From positions 1-56,592 of the forward strand of contig CAMDHH010000005.1 in the NCBI GenBank assembly GCA_945898065.1: a DNA stretch of 56,592 bases, in the 5' to 3' direction. Within the stretch, counting starts at the first letter, position 1, and each line of letters starts with the position of its first letter. Both the position numbers and the translations under genes were made by a program. Source of the stretch: Bifidobacterium breve (GTDB lineage: Bacteria > Actinomycetota > Actinomycetes > Nanopelagicales > Nanopelagicaceae). The notes beneath the pieces were generated by a model. It was not told the origin of the DNA. It did no database searches and saw nothing but the letters and a program-made list of their open reading frames with translations. Positions 25,907 through 35,018 of this stretch are shown one piece after another.

Positions 25907-26349
25907 AAGCAGTTGTAGCGCTAGGTGCAAATTTAGAAAATCCACGTGAGGCAATAGAACTAGCAATCGCACTTCTTCGTGAAGCAACAGATGTAGAGAA
26001 AGTTTCTACATTGTATGAAACGAAGCCCGTGGGTGGTCCAGAGCAAGATAATTACATCAATGCTGTCTGTATTATCAAAAGTGATTTACCTGCACTTGAT
26101 CTCCTTGCTCTTTTGAATGGAATTGAAAAAAGTATGGGCCGAGTTCGCATTGAAAAGTGGGGACCACGAATTATTGATTTAGATCTCATTCAATACGGAA
26201 ATATTTTGAGCAATAGTGAGGAGTTGGAACTACCGCACCCACGTGCATTCGAGAGAAAATTTGTTTTAGAACCTTGGTATGAAATCGAGCCTGATGCGAT
26301 ATTGCTTACGCATGGTGGGATCTCCCAGCTTTTGGAAGAATTGAAGTAA
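25903..26349 (+). CDS. folK: 6-hydroxymethyl-7,8-dihydropterin pyrophosphokinase
   Basis: 148 residues. ALGANLENPREAI is the ATP-binding start, and STLYETKPVGGPEQDNYINAV and GPRIIDLDLIQYG (magnesium-binding DxD motif) and LPHPRAFERKFVLEPW are the family hallmarks. Adds pyrophosphate to the pterin, providing the substrate of FolP. Last gene of the fol set; 54 bases separate it from panC. In Mycobacterium three further genes lie here; none is present. Confidence 0.94.
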   Translation: MKAVVALGANLENPREAIELAIALLREATDVEKVSTLYETKPVGGPEQDNYINAVCIIKSDLPALDLLALLNGIEKSMGRVRIEKWGPRIIDLDLIQYGNILSNSEELELPHPRAFERKFVLEPWYEIEPDAILLTHGGISQLLEELK

Positions 26350-26403
26350 AGGCGTAAACTTTTACTCATCAAGCCCGGTACCTGAAAGGACTGGAGCCAT
26401 ACG

Positions 26404-27165
26404 ATGACTGTTCTAGTTCCTACGATGGGCTCTTTACATAGAGGCCACCAAGCCTTGATAAAGCGTGCTCGCGAATTGAGTAAAGATGTCATTGTTAGTA
26501 TTTTTGTAAATCCTTTGCAATTTGAAAATAAGGAAGATTTAGAAAAATATCCACGCTCACCCCAATTAGATATTGAACTTGCAACTCTTGCTGGTGCAAC
26601 CGAAGTCTGGTTTCCAGAGTATGAAGATATATATCCAGGAGCCATTGAAACTCTTAGTGCAGGATCTATTGGTTCGCTCTATGAAGGTGAAAGTCGTCCT
26701 GCACATTTTGACGGTGTGCTTACTGTTGTGAATCGTCTCTTTGAAATGGTCAAACCGACTCATGCAGTATTTGGAGAGAAGGATTATCAGCAACTATTTC
26801 TTATCAAGAAAATTGCTAAGAAGGTAGAGATTGTTTCTGTTCCAACAGTTCGCAGTGGAAGTGGGCTTGCGCTATCTTCGAGAAATATTCGACTCTCTGA
26901 AAGTGAGCGCGAGTGGGCATCGATAATTTCGAAAGCACTCACTGCTGCATCTTTAGAGAAGAGTGTTGAATCTGCTCAGAGAACCCTTGATGATCTTTTG
27001 GCGCAAGAAAAAGCGTTTACAAAAGATTATGGAGTGATTATTGATGAAAAAGATTTCTCAATAGCCACGCAGATGAGTCAAAAGAAGCGTGGGTTAGTTG
27101 CCGGTTGGATTAATGGCATACGTTTGATTGACAATATGCCAATGAACGCGGGGCATCAATCATGA
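26404..27165 (+). CDS. panC: Pantothenate synthetase, N-terminally short
   Basis: 253 residues. Condenses pantoate with beta-alanine. VPTMGSLHRGHQALI carries the HIGH-like nucleotide motif (His12-Arg-Gly-His15), and VFGEKDYQQL and SGLALSSRNIRLSE are the active-site segments. The protein starts only four residues before VPTMG, so the first strand and helix (about 20-25 residues) found in most PanC are missing; an in-frame TGA at 26383-26385 prevents a longer start. TGGAG seven bases before the ATG at 26404 supports this start. It overlaps nadB by 4 bases. panD, usually next, is absent. Confidence 0.92.
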   Translation: MTVLVPTMGSLHRGHQALIKRARELSKDVIVSIFVNPLQFENKEDLEKYPRSPQLDIELATLAGATEVWFPEYEDIYPGAIETLSAGSIGSLYEGESRPAHFDGVLTVVNRLFEMVKPTHAVFGEKDYQQLFLIKKIAKKVEIVSVPTVRSGSGLALSSRNIRLSESEREWASIISKALTAASLEKSVESAQRTLDDLLAQEKAFTKDYGVIIDEKDFSIATQMSQKKRGLVAGWINGIRLIDNMPMNAGHQS

Positions 27166-28775
27166 AGTTGCTTGCACCTGCTCCTGGATGGACATCGCAC
27201 GCTGATGTCATTGTTGTCGGTTCCGGTGTTGCTGGTCTTACAACTGCACTGCAAATTCGAACATTTGGTCTATCTGTTTTGCTTGTAACTAAAGCAAAAG
27301 TTGATGAAGGTTCTACTAAGTGGGCACAAGGTGGAATTGCTGCAGCACTTGGACCAGGTGATTCACCTGATCAACATGAAAAAGACACACTTGTTGCAGG
27401 TGCTGGGTTGTGTGATCTTGAAGCAGTAAAAGTTCTTGTTACCGAAGGTCCAGAAGCGGTACGCAAACTTATAGCGCGCGGAGCAATATTTGATACTGAA
27501 GCAAGTGGTGAGATAGCACTAACTCGCGAAGGTGGTCACCTACGTAATCGCATTTTGCATGCCGGTGGAGATGCAACTGGTGCAGAAGTTTCACGTGCGC
27601 TTTTATCGGCAGTCAATGATGATCCAGAGATTGAAGTTGTAGAAGATGCATTGGTGCTTGATGCACTCAAAGATAAAAATGGCGCTGTATGCGGTGTAAC
27701 TCTGCACGTCATCGGGGCAGGTACACGTGACGGTGTCGGACAAGCAATGGCGCGCGCTGTTGTCCTTGCAACTGGTGGGCTCGGACAAGTATTTGCACAG
27801 ACAACAAATCCATCAGTATCAACAGGAGATGGTGTTGCTCTAGCGCTTCGCGCAGGTGCAAAAGTTGCTGATGTTGAATTTATCCAATTTCATCCAACTG
27901 TTCTTTGGTTAGGTGAAGATTCTCAAGGTCAACAACCACTTATTAGCGAAGCGGTTCGCGGGGAAGGTGCATACCTTGTCGATGACAATGGTGTGAGATT
28001 TATGAAAGAGCAGCACCCATTAGCTGAACTTGCTCCTCGAGATGTAGTTGCAATTGCAATCATGCGTTCTATGGTTGCAAATAAAACTCATCACGTCTGG
28101 CTCGATGTTCGCCATCTTGCAGGTTTTACAGAGAGATTTCCAACAATTTATGCATCATGTATTGCACACGGAATTGATCCGCTCACACAATTAATTCCAG
28201 TTGCGCCCGCATCGCACTACGCATCCGGTGGCGTGAGAGTAGATCTCAATGGCCGCACTAGCGTTGCTGGCCTGTATGCATGTGGTGAAACAGCATGTTC
28301 TGGCGTACATGGAGCAAATCGTTTAGCCTCTAATTCACTGCTTGAAGGACTTGTATTTAGTGCACGCATTGCAGCTGACATTGCAGCCACGATTCCTTCA
28401 CAAGGAATAGCAGTTACTGATAATTCCGAGTCAATACTTATTGACCCAAGTACCCGAAAAGAACTTCAATGGAGTATGAGTAAAGGCGCTGGCGTGCTGC
28501 GTTCATCAGATTCTCTAGTTGCAACGAGTGATGATTTAGCGCGCATTCAAGTGCGCAAGAGTGTTCAACCATGCGTTGAAGCGTGGGAGACGACAAATCT
28601 TTACCAATTGGCACAAGCGATCGTAAAAGCTTCACTTATTCGCCAAGAGACTCGTGGTTCCCATTGGCGTGAAGATTTTCCTGAAACAAGTAATGCATGG
28701 CTCAAGCGAATTGTGCAAAGACTTAGTCCAAGTGGAGTGTGGGCAACTGATTATCAGGAAGTGGGCCGGCCATGA
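27162..28775 (+). CDS. nadB: L-aspartate oxidase
   Basis: 537 residues. FAD-binding VVGSGVAGLTTALQ near residues 20-33, the STKWAQGGIAAALGPGDSPDQH loop, EFIQFHPTVLW with the substrate-proximal residues, and VAPASHYASGGVRVDLNGRTSV, which is typical of NadB rather than succinate dehydrogenase. Oxidises aspartate to iminoaspartate for quinolinate synthesis. It is coupled to panC (4-base overlap) and to nadC (4-base overlap). The NadA partner gene is not in the window. Confidence 0.94.
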   Translation: MKLLAPAPGWTSHADVIVVGSGVAGLTTALQIRTFGLSVLLVTKAKVDEGSTKWAQGGIAAALGPGDSPDQHEKDTLVAGAGLCDLEAVKVLVTEGPEAVRKLIARGAIFDTEASGEIALTREGGHLRNRILHAGGDATGAEVSRALLSAVNDDPEIEVVEDALVLDALKDKNGAVCGVTLHVIGAGTRDGVGQAMARAVVLATGGLGQVFAQTTNPSVSTGDGVALALRAGAKVADVEFIQFHPTVLWLGEDSQGQQPLISEAVRGEGAYLVDDNGVRFMKEQHPLAELAPRDVVAIAIMRSMVANKTHHVWLDVRHLAGFTERFPTIYASCIAHGIDPLTQLIPVAPASHYASGGVRVDLNGRTSVAGLYACGETACSGVHGANRLASNSLLEGLVFSARIAADIAATIPSQGIAVTDNSESILIDPSTRKELQWSMSKGAGVLRSSDSLVATSDDLARIQVRKSVQPCVEAWETTNLYQLAQAIVKASLIRQETRGSHWREDFPETSNAWLKRIVQRLSPSGVWATDYQEVGRP

Positions 28776-29596
28776 TTGATCGCGAAATAATCAAGCGCGC
28801 TATCGCTGAAGATTTAGCCGGTGGCGAAGATATAACTTCTGTAGCAACAGTTTCTGAGAGTTCACAGATTAGTGCTGATTTCGTTGCTCGCAAGAGCGGC
28901 GTTATTGCAGGTATTGAGATGGCACAAGGAGTCCTAGAAGAAGTTGGGCTCAGTGATATTAAATTATTTGTGCATGATGGAGAAAATGTGAATGCGGGCA
29001 AAGTATTACTTACCGTGTGTGGAGATACTCGTGCGATATTGCTAGCAGAGCGTACGGCTCTCAATTTCTTGGGACACCTCAGTGGTATTGCGACACTGAC
29101 TCGTACGTGGGTTGATGCAATTGATGGAACATCATGCAAGATTCGTGACACGAGAAAGACCACACCTGGAATGCGACTATTGGAAAAGGCTGCAGTTGTT
29201 GCCGGTGGTGGAACAAATCATCGATTGAGTTTGAGTGATGCTTCGCTGATAAAAGATAATCACATTGCAGCAGCAGGAAGTGTTACTGCTGCATTTATGA
29301 AGGTGCGAGAGAAATATCCACACTCAGAGATTGAAATCGAAGTAGATACTCTGAAGCAGCTACAAGAAGTATTGCCACTCAAACCCGACCTTGTTCTGCT
29401 CGACAATATGAGCGTTGAAGAATGTATGCAGGCGGTAGGGATTTCTAATGGAGCAACAAAGTTAGAAGCATCAGGTGGATTGAGTATTGAAAATGCGAAA
29501 GCGTATGCAATGACTGGAGTGGATTACCTGGCAGTCGGAGCACTTACTCATTCAGCCCCAAATTTTGATATCGGCTTAGATTTTAGAAAGGGATAG
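28772..29596 (+). CDS. nadC: Quinolinate phosphoribosyltransferase (nicotinate-nucleotide pyrophosphorylase)
   Basis: 274 residues, type II phosphoribosyltransferase. DLAGGEDITSVATV near the start, RTALNFLGHLSGIATLTRTWVDAI, DTRKTTPGMRLLEKAAVVAGGGTNHR (quinolinate-binding Arg and Lys residues) and VLLDNMSVEE are all conserved. Converts quinolinate and PRPP to nicotinate mononucleotide. Coupled with nadB; separated by 3 bases from coaX. Confidence 0.95.
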   Translation: MIDREIIKRAIAEDLAGGEDITSVATVSESSQISADFVARKSGVIAGIEMAQGVLEEVGLSDIKLFVHDGENVNAGKVLLTVCGDTRAILLAERTALNFLGHLSGIATLTRTWVDAIDGTSCKIRDTRKTTPGMRLLEKAAVVAGGGTNHRLSLSDASLIKDNHIAAAGSVTAAFMKVREKYPHSEIEIEVDTLKQLQEVLPLKPDLVLLDNMSVEECMQAVGISNGATKLEASGGLSIENAKAYAMTGVDYLAVGALTHSAPNFDIGLDFRKG

Positions 29597-29599
29597 GAA

Positions 29600-30364
29600 A
29601 TGTTACTTACTATCGACGTTGGAAATACCAACACTGTTTTAGGAATCTTTAATAAAGAAGATCTGCTTCGCTCTTGGCGAGTGAAGACTGATCCACGTTC
29701 AACTGCTGATGAATTGTGGTTGCAATACCGAGCACTCGTAGAAGGTTATGAAATTACCGGTCTTGCTATTTGTTCAACGGTTCCGGCAACTCTTCGAGAA
29801 CTGCGCCACATGATTGATAGCTATTTTGCAGATATTCGCGTAACGATTGTTGAACCCGGTATTAAAACAGGCGTTCCGCTCTTGGTCGATAATCCAAAAG
29901 AGATTGGTGCCGATCGCATCGTCAATACTCTTGCCGCCCATACTTTGTATGGTGGACCTGCAATTGTTGTAGATTTTGGAACTTCAACAAATCTTGATGT
30001 TGTATCTCCCAAAGGTGAATTTCTTGGGGGAGCACTTGCACCCGGAATTGAGATATCTGTCGATGCTCTTGCAGCTCGCGCCGCGCAACTTCGAAAAGTA
30101 GAATTAGTAAAGCCGAAAAATGTTATTGGTAAGAACACAGTAGAAGCCCTGCAATCAGGAACTATTTTTGGTTTTGCCGGCCAAGTTGATGGTCTCGTAG
30201 ATCGCATTACGGCTGAACTCCTTGAAACGTATTCAGAGAAGCCTCATGTAATTGCAACAGGTGGTCTTGCACCGTTGATATTCGGTGTTGCAGAAACAAT
30301 TGACCATTACGAGCCTGATTTAACGTTGATTGGACTGCGCCTGATTCACGAACGAAATGCTTGA
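29600..30364 (+). CDS. coaX: Type III pantothenate kinase
   Basis: 254 residues. LTIDVGNTNTVLGIF is the phosphate-1 motif of the acetate/sugar-kinase fold, AIVVDFGTSTNLDVVS the second phosphate motif and GGALAPGIEISVDALAARAAQL the pantothenate-binding region. It catalyses the first step from pantothenate to CoA. Its stop codon is part of a 6-bp inverted repeat in front of lysS. Position between nadC and lysS matches the Mycobacterium order, except that panD is missing. Confidence 0.94.
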   Translation: MLLTIDVGNTNTVLGIFNKEDLLRSWRVKTDPRSTADELWLQYRALVEGYEITGLAICSTVPATLRELRHMIDSYFADIRVTIVEPGIKTGVPLLVDNPKEIGADRIVNTLAAHTLYGGPAIVVDFGTSTNLDVVSPKGEFLGGALAPGIEISVDALAARAAQLRKVELVKPKNVIGKNTVEALQSGTIFGFAGQVDGLVDRITAELLETYSEKPHVIATGGLAPLIFGVAETIDHYEPDLTLIGLRLIHERNA

Positions 30365-30377
30365 GTCGCTAGACTCA
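30362..30377 (+). promoter_or_regulatory. Small palindrome with -10 box in front of lysS
   Basis: TGAGTC, loop GCTA, GACTCA: a perfect 6-bp inverted repeat. It includes the coaX stop codon and overlaps TAGACT (30370-30375), a -10 candidate nine bases before the lysS ATG. It could be a small operator or hairpin. Confidence 0.35.
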
Positions 30378-30384
30378 CCACATT

Positions 30385-31887
30385 ATGAGCGCAGATAAGA
30401 CACCAATTGAGGATGACCTTCCCGAGCAATTGAGGATTCGCCGCGAAAAGCGTGCTGGTCTTATTGAGCGCGGAATTGAGCCATACCCAGTATCTGTTGC
30501 TCGCACAAAGAGTTTGAAAGAGATTCGTGAAAAATACACATCACTTGATATCGATGTTGCAACTGGAGACATCGAAAGTTTGACTGGCCGAATTATTTTT
30601 AAGCGCGATACAGGAAAGCTATGTTTTGCAACTCTTCGCGAAGGTGATGGAACTGAGCTTCAAGCAATGTTTTCGCTAGATAAAATTGGAGAAGAACAAC
30701 TTGATTCATGGAAATCAGATATTGATTTAGGTGACATTGTCAGCGTTACGGGAGAGATCATCTCTTCAAAGCGCGGCGAACTCTCCGTTCTAGCTAATTC
30801 GTGGTCACTTGCTGCAAAATCTTTGCGTCCATTACCTAATGAGCACAAGCCGATGTCGGAAGAGACTCGTGTTCGTATGCGTTATGTTGACCTCATTGTT
30901 CGCCCAGAGGCACGCGCTTATGCTCGCCTACGTCCAACTGTTATGCGATCCCTGCGCGAAACTTTTCATAATCTTGACTATATTGAAGTGGAAACGCCAA
31001 TGCTTCAGGTTATGCATGGCGGAGCGGCAGCTCGCCCTTTCAAATCTTTTAGTAATGCCTATGACATGGATCTTTATTTACGTATTGCGCCCGAGTTATT
31101 CTTGAAGCGATGTGTCGTTGGTGGAATAGAGCGCGTATTTGAAATCAATCGAAACTTTAGAAATGAAGGCGCTGATTCATCACACTCACCAGAGTTTGCA
31201 ATGATTGAGAGTTACCAGGCATATGGTGATTGGCGCACAATTGCAGATTTGACTTGCACCCTCATCCAAAATGCTGCAATGGCTATCTCTGGTTCACATG
31301 TTGTAACTCACCACGATGGCCGCCAAGTAAATTTAGGTGGGCAGTGGAAAGAAATTTCACTCTACGAAGCGATTTCTCAAGGTGTAGGTGAAAGCGTTAC
31401 AGCTCTTACTCCAATTGAAGAATTGAAGAAGCATGCTACGAAACTAGGCATAAAGATTGATCCAAAATGGGTAACGGGAAAACTTGCTGAAGAGATATTC
31501 GAACATGTTGCAAAAGAACAATTGATTGAACCTACTTTTGTTATGGGCTTCCCAGTTGATACCTCACCACTTGTTCGTGCGCATCGCGATTTACCTGGTG
31601 TTGCAGAAAAATGGGATCTCTATATTGATGGTTTCGAACTTGCTACTGGCTACTCAGAACTTATCGATCCAGTTGTTCAACGAGAGCGTTTGGTTGAGCA
31701 AGCACAACTTGGTGCAAAGGGTGATCTTGAAGCAATGCAAGTAGATGAAGATTTTTTGCGTGCAATGGAATTTGCAATGCCACCAACAGGTGGACTCGGT
31801 ATGGGCCTTGATCGTTTACTTATGGCACTTACTGGACTTGGAATTCGCGAGACAATTCTTTTTCCACTTGTAAAGCCGGAAGAATAA
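30385..31887 (+). CDS. lysS: Lysyl-tRNA synthetase, class II
   Basis: 500 residues. N-terminal OB-fold anticodon-binding domain (IESLTGRIIFKRDTGKL...), then the class II core: motif 1 around TPMLQVMHGGAAARPF, motif 2 FEINRNFRNEGADSSHSPEFAMIE and motif 3 GLGMGLDRLLMALTG. Charges tRNA-Lys; the only tRNA-Lys seen in the window is the TTT species at 5627. TAGACT nine bases before the ATG is a likely -10, implying an almost leaderless message. Followed 3 bases later by a GNAT gene. Confidence 0.96.
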   Translation: MSADKTPIEDDLPEQLRIRREKRAGLIERGIEPYPVSVARTKSLKEIREKYTSLDIDVATGDIESLTGRIIFKRDTGKLCFATLREGDGTELQAMFSLDKIGEEQLDSWKSDIDLGDIVSVTGEIISSKRGELSVLANSWSLAAKSLRPLPNEHKPMSEETRVRMRYVDLIVRPEARAYARLRPTVMRSLRETFHNLDYIEVETPMLQVMHGGAAARPFKSFSNAYDMDLYLRIAPELFLKRCVVGGIERVFEINRNFRNEGADSSHSPEFAMIESYQAYGDWRTIADLTCTLIQNAAMAISGSHVVTHHDGRQVNLGGQWKEISLYEAISQGVGESVTALTPIEELKKHATKLGIKIDPKWVTGKLAEEIFEHVAKEQLIEPTFVMGFPVDTSPLVRAHRDLPGVAEKWDLYIDGFELATGYSELIDPVVQRERLVEQAQLGAKGDLEAMQVDEDFLRAMEFAMPPTGGLGMGLDRLLMALTGLGIRETILFPLVKPEE

Positions 31888-31890
31888 TAA

Positions 31891-32388
31891 ATGTCGTTAG
31901 AGATTCGCTCAGCCAGAACTTCTGATGTAAAAGGAATTCGTGCACTGATTGATACCTATGCACCTGAAGGCCGCCTACTTTCAAAAGAGACAGTTACCCT
32001 TTATGAGAGCACACAAGAATTTACTGTTGCGCTAAAAGATGGCATCGTTGTTGGATGTGGAGCGCTACATATTCTTTGGGAGGACCTTGCTGAAGTTCGT
32101 ACAGTTGCTGTAATCGAAGAGTTACAAGGAACTGGAATTGGTCACCAGATTATGGAAGCGATAACAGAGCGTGCGAAAAATATTGGAGTCAAAAGAATTT
32201 TCTGCCTCACATTTGAAACGAAATTTTTTAGTCGCCATGGTTTTGAAGTAATTGATGGCACACCGGTTGAACCTGATGTTTATGCCGAACTTCTGCGCTC
32301 CTACGATGCTGGTATTGCCGAATTCCTCGATCTTGAATCAGTAAAGCCAAATACTTTGGGCAATACCCGCATGCTCAAAAAACTCTAG
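31891..32388 (+). CDS. GNAT amino-acid N-acetyltransferase (ArgA-like)
   Basis: 165 residues, a single GNAT domain. VRTVAVIEELQGTGIGHQIMEAI is the acetyl-CoA loop (Q/R-x-x-G-x-G/A) and CLTFETKFFSRHGFEVIDGTPV and the tail SVKPNTLGNTRMLKKL are features of the short actinobacterial acetyltransferases that make N-acetylglutamate for arginine synthesis. No amino-acid-kinase domain is fused, unlike classical ArgA. Whether glutamate is the substrate is inferred from the family. It occupies the position where lsr2 lies in mycobacteria. Confidence 0.75.
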   Translation: MSLEIRSARTSDVKGIRALIDTYAPEGRLLSKETVTLYESTQEFTVALKDGIVVGCGALHILWEDLAEVRTVAVIEELQGTGIGHQIMEAITERAKNIGVKRIFCLTFETKFFSRHGFEVIDGTPVEPDVYAELLRSYDAGIAEFLDLESVKPNTLGNTRMLKKL

Positions 32389-32477
32389 ATTTAGCCATAT
32401 TTGGGGCATAAGTAGCCCATATCTAGGGTTATAAAAGGCAGAAGCTATCCACCTCGCGTGCCTATGCATGTGGGTAT

Positions 32478-32483
32478 TAGGCT
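32478..32483 (+). promoter_or_regulatory. Likely -10 box of clpC
   Basis: TAGGCT about 34 bases before the clpC ATG. It would give a leader of about 25 bases containing GAGGAG. The 128-base region between the GNAT gene and clpC shows no recognised terminator or ClgR palindrome. Confidence 0.35.
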
Positions 32484-32497
32484 TAGAGCTACGAACC

Positions 32498-32524
32498 ATG
32501 AATGAGGAGTCCACCGATGTTTGA
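32498..32524 (+). other. Short out-of-frame uORF overlapping the clpC start
   Basis: ATG at 32498 opens an 8-codon frame (MNEESTDV) whose TGA stop at 32522-32524 lies just inside clpC. The GAGGAG ribosome site of clpC is inside it. It may be fortuitous, or it may affect initiation at the clpC start. Confidence 0.2.
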
Positions 32525-35018
32525 ACGCTTTACCGACCGAGCCAGACGCGTAGTTGTGCTTGCCCAAGAAGAGGCACGCATGCTCAATCACAATTACATC
32601 GGTACTGAGCACATCCTTCTTGGTCTTATTCACGAAGGCGAAGGCGTTGCGGCGAAAGCACTTGAATCCATGGGTATCTCACTCGAAGGCGTTCGTGCAC
32701 AAGTTGAGGAAATCATCGGGCAAGGTCAACAAGCACCAAGTGGCCATATTCCATTTACACCACGTGCAAAGAAAGTTTTGGAACTCTCACTGCGTGAAGC
32801 GCTCCAACTTGGTCATAATTACATCGGCACCGAACATATTTTGCTCGGACTCATCCGCGAAGGTGAAGGCGTTGCTGCACAAGTATTAGTAAAACTTGGC
32901 GCCGACCTCAACCGCGTTCGTCAACAAGTAATTCAATTACTCTCTGGTTATCAAGGTAAAGAGACAGTTGCATCTAATGGTCCTGCTGAGGGAACACCAT
33001 CAACATCATTGGTTCTAGATCAATTTGGTCGCAATCTCACACAAGCAGCGCGCGAAGGAAAGCTCGATCCAGTCATTGGTCGCGAGACAGAGATTGAACG
33101 AGTCATGCAAATTCTTTCACGTCGTACAAAAAATAACCCAGTTCTCATTGGTGAACCCGGTGTTGGTAAGACTGCAGTTGTTGAAGGGCTCGCACAAGCA
33201 ATTGTGAAGAACGATGTTCCTGAAACCTTGAAAGATAAGCAGCTCTATTCACTCGATCTTGGTGCACTCGTTGCAGGCAGTCGCTACCGTGGAGATTTTG
33301 AAGAGCGCCTCAAGAAAGTTCTCAAAGAGATTAAAACTCGCGGCGATATCATTCTCTTTATCGATGAGATTCATACCCTTGTTGGTGCTGGCGCTGCAGA
33401 AGGTGCAATCGATGCTGCGAGCATCTTGAAGCCAATGCTTGCACGCGGTGAGTTACAGACAATCGGAGCAACAACTCTTGATGAGTATCGCAAGCACCTC
33501 GAAAAGGATGCTGCACTGGAGCGTCGTTTCCAACCAATTCAAGTAAAAGAGCCATCAGTTGCTCACACAATTGAAATTTTGCGTGGGCTTCGCGATCGCT
33601 ATGAAACACACCACCGCGTATCTATTACTGATGGTGCGCTAGCGGCTGCCGCTAATTTAGCTGATCGCTATGTCTCAGATCGATTCTTGCCAGATAAGGC
33701 AATTGACCTCATCGATGAAGCAGGATCACGTCTTCGTATTAAGCGCATGACTGCCCCTGCAGAACTTCGCGAATTTGATGACAAAATCGCAAGCGCTCGC
33801 AAAGAGAAGGAATCAGCCATTGATGGCCAAGATTTTGAACTTGCAGCATCACTTCGCGATAAGGAAAAAACTCTCATCATGGAGAAGCAAGAGGCAGAGA
33901 AGCATTGGAAGGCAACTGATCTCGATAAGGTAACTGAGGTTGATGAAGAACTTATTGCCCAAGTTCTCTCTGCATCAACTGGTATTCCAGTATTCAAGTT
34001 GACTGAGGAAGAGACAGCGCGACTACTTCACATGGAAGATGAATTACATCGCCGTGTTATTGGCCAAGAGCAAGCAATCAAGGCGCTTTCACAAGCAATT
34101 CGTCGCACACGTGCAGGCTTGAAAGATCCAAAGCGCCCAGGTGGTTCATTTATTTTTGCTGGCCCATCAGGTGTTGGTAAGACTGAACTTTCACGCACAC
34201 TTGCATCCTTCTTATTTGGTGATCAAGATGCGCTGATTCAACTTGATATGTCTGAATATTCAGAGCGTCACACTGCATCACGACTCTTTGGTGCGCCTCC
34301 AGGATATGTTGGATATGACGAAGGTGGACAGCTCACAGAGAAAGTTCGCCGTCGCCCATTCTCCGTTGTTCTCTTTGATGAAATTGAAAAGGCACACCCA
34401 GATATCTTCAACTCGCTATTGCAAGTTCTAGAAGATGGACGCCTAACAGATGCGCAGGGTCGCACAGTAGATTTCAAAAATACTGTCATCATCATGACAA
34501 CAAACCTTGGTACTCGCGATATCTCAAAGAGTCTTGGACTTGGCTTTGCAAATAGTGATGATGAACTTACAAATTACGAGCGTATGAAGGGCAAAGTAAG
34601 TGATGAACTCAAGACTCACTTCCGCCCAGAATTCCTCAACCGTATCGATGACATCATCGTCTTCCATCAGTTGACGAAGGATCAAATCATTCAGATTGTT
34701 GATCTCATGATTGCAAATCTCGATGAGCGCTTGCGTGCAAAAGATATGGGAATTGAACTCACATCTGCTGCAAAGGCGCTTCTTGCAGCGCGTGGATATG
34801 ACCCACTGATGGGTGCGCGTCCATTGCGTCGCACAATCCAGCGCGAGATTGAAGATTCACTCTCAGAGCGAATTCTCTTTGGCGAACTCAAGGCTGGTGA
34901 AATCATTGTTGTAGATGTTGAAGGTGAAGGCACAGAGGCGAAATTCACATTCGTAGGTGCGCCAAAGGCAACTATGCCTGATTCACCTGAAGATCTTGCT
35001 GAGGCACCAACCGCCTAA
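32517..35018 (+). CDS. clpC: ATP-dependent Clp protease ATPase subunit ClpC
   Basis: 833 residues. Two N-terminal Clp repeats (each opening with [16 protein letters not shown]), first AAA domain with Walker [10 protein letters not shown] at about residue 212, a middle UVR-type coiled-coil segment (ALRDKEK...), and the second AAA domain with Walker [10 protein letters not shown] at about residue 549. [22 protein letters not shown] Walker B follows. Unfolds proteins for the ClpP1P2 protease and is essential in mycobacteria. The ATG at 32517 is backed by GAGGAG eight bases upstream. Its stop codon directly abuts the stop codon of the convergent mutY. Confidence 0.97.
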   Translation: MFERFTDRARRVVVLAQEEARMLNHNYIGTEHILLGLIHEGEGVAAKALESMGISLEGVRAQVEEIIGQGQQAPSGHIPFTPRAKKVLELSLREALQLGHNYIGTEHILLGLIREGEGVAAQVLVKLGADLNRVRQQVIQLLSGYQGKETVASNGPAEGTPSTSLVLDQFGRNLTQAAREGKLDPVIGRETEIERVMQILSRRTKNNPVLIGEPGVGKTAVVEGLAQAIVKNDVPETLKDKQLYSLDLGALVAGSRYRGDFEERLKKVLKEIKTRGDIILFIDEIHTLVGAGAAEGAIDAASILKPMLARGELQTIGATTLDEYRKHLEKDAALERRFQPIQVKEPSVAHTIEILRGLRDRYETHHRVSITDGALAAAANLADRYVSDRFLPDKAIDLIDEAGSRLRIKRMTAPAELREFDDKIASARKEKESAIDGQDFELAASLRDKEKTLIMEKQEAEKHWKATDLDKVTEVDEELIAQVLSASTGIPVFKLTEEETARLLHMEDELHRRVIGQEQAIKALSQAIRRTRAGLKDPKRPGGSFIFAGPSGVGKTELSRTLASFLFGDQDALIQLDMSEYSERHTASRLFGAPPGYVGYDEGGQLTEKVRRRPFSVVLFDEIEKAHPDIFNSLLQVLEDGRLTDAQGRTVDFKNTVIIMTTNLGTRDISKSLGLGFANSDDELTNYERMKGKVSDELKTHFRPEFLNRIDDIIVFHQLTKDQIIQIVDLMIANLDERLRAKDMGIELTSAAKALLAARGYDPLMGARPLRRTIQREIEDSLSERILFGELKAGEIIVVDVEGEGTEAKFTFVGAPKATMPDSPEDLAEAPTA

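Noticed and set aside
32389-32440. Hairpin GGGC...GCCC after the GNAT gene as a terminator
   Set aside because: Only four paired bases and no T-run follow; not enough to call a terminator.
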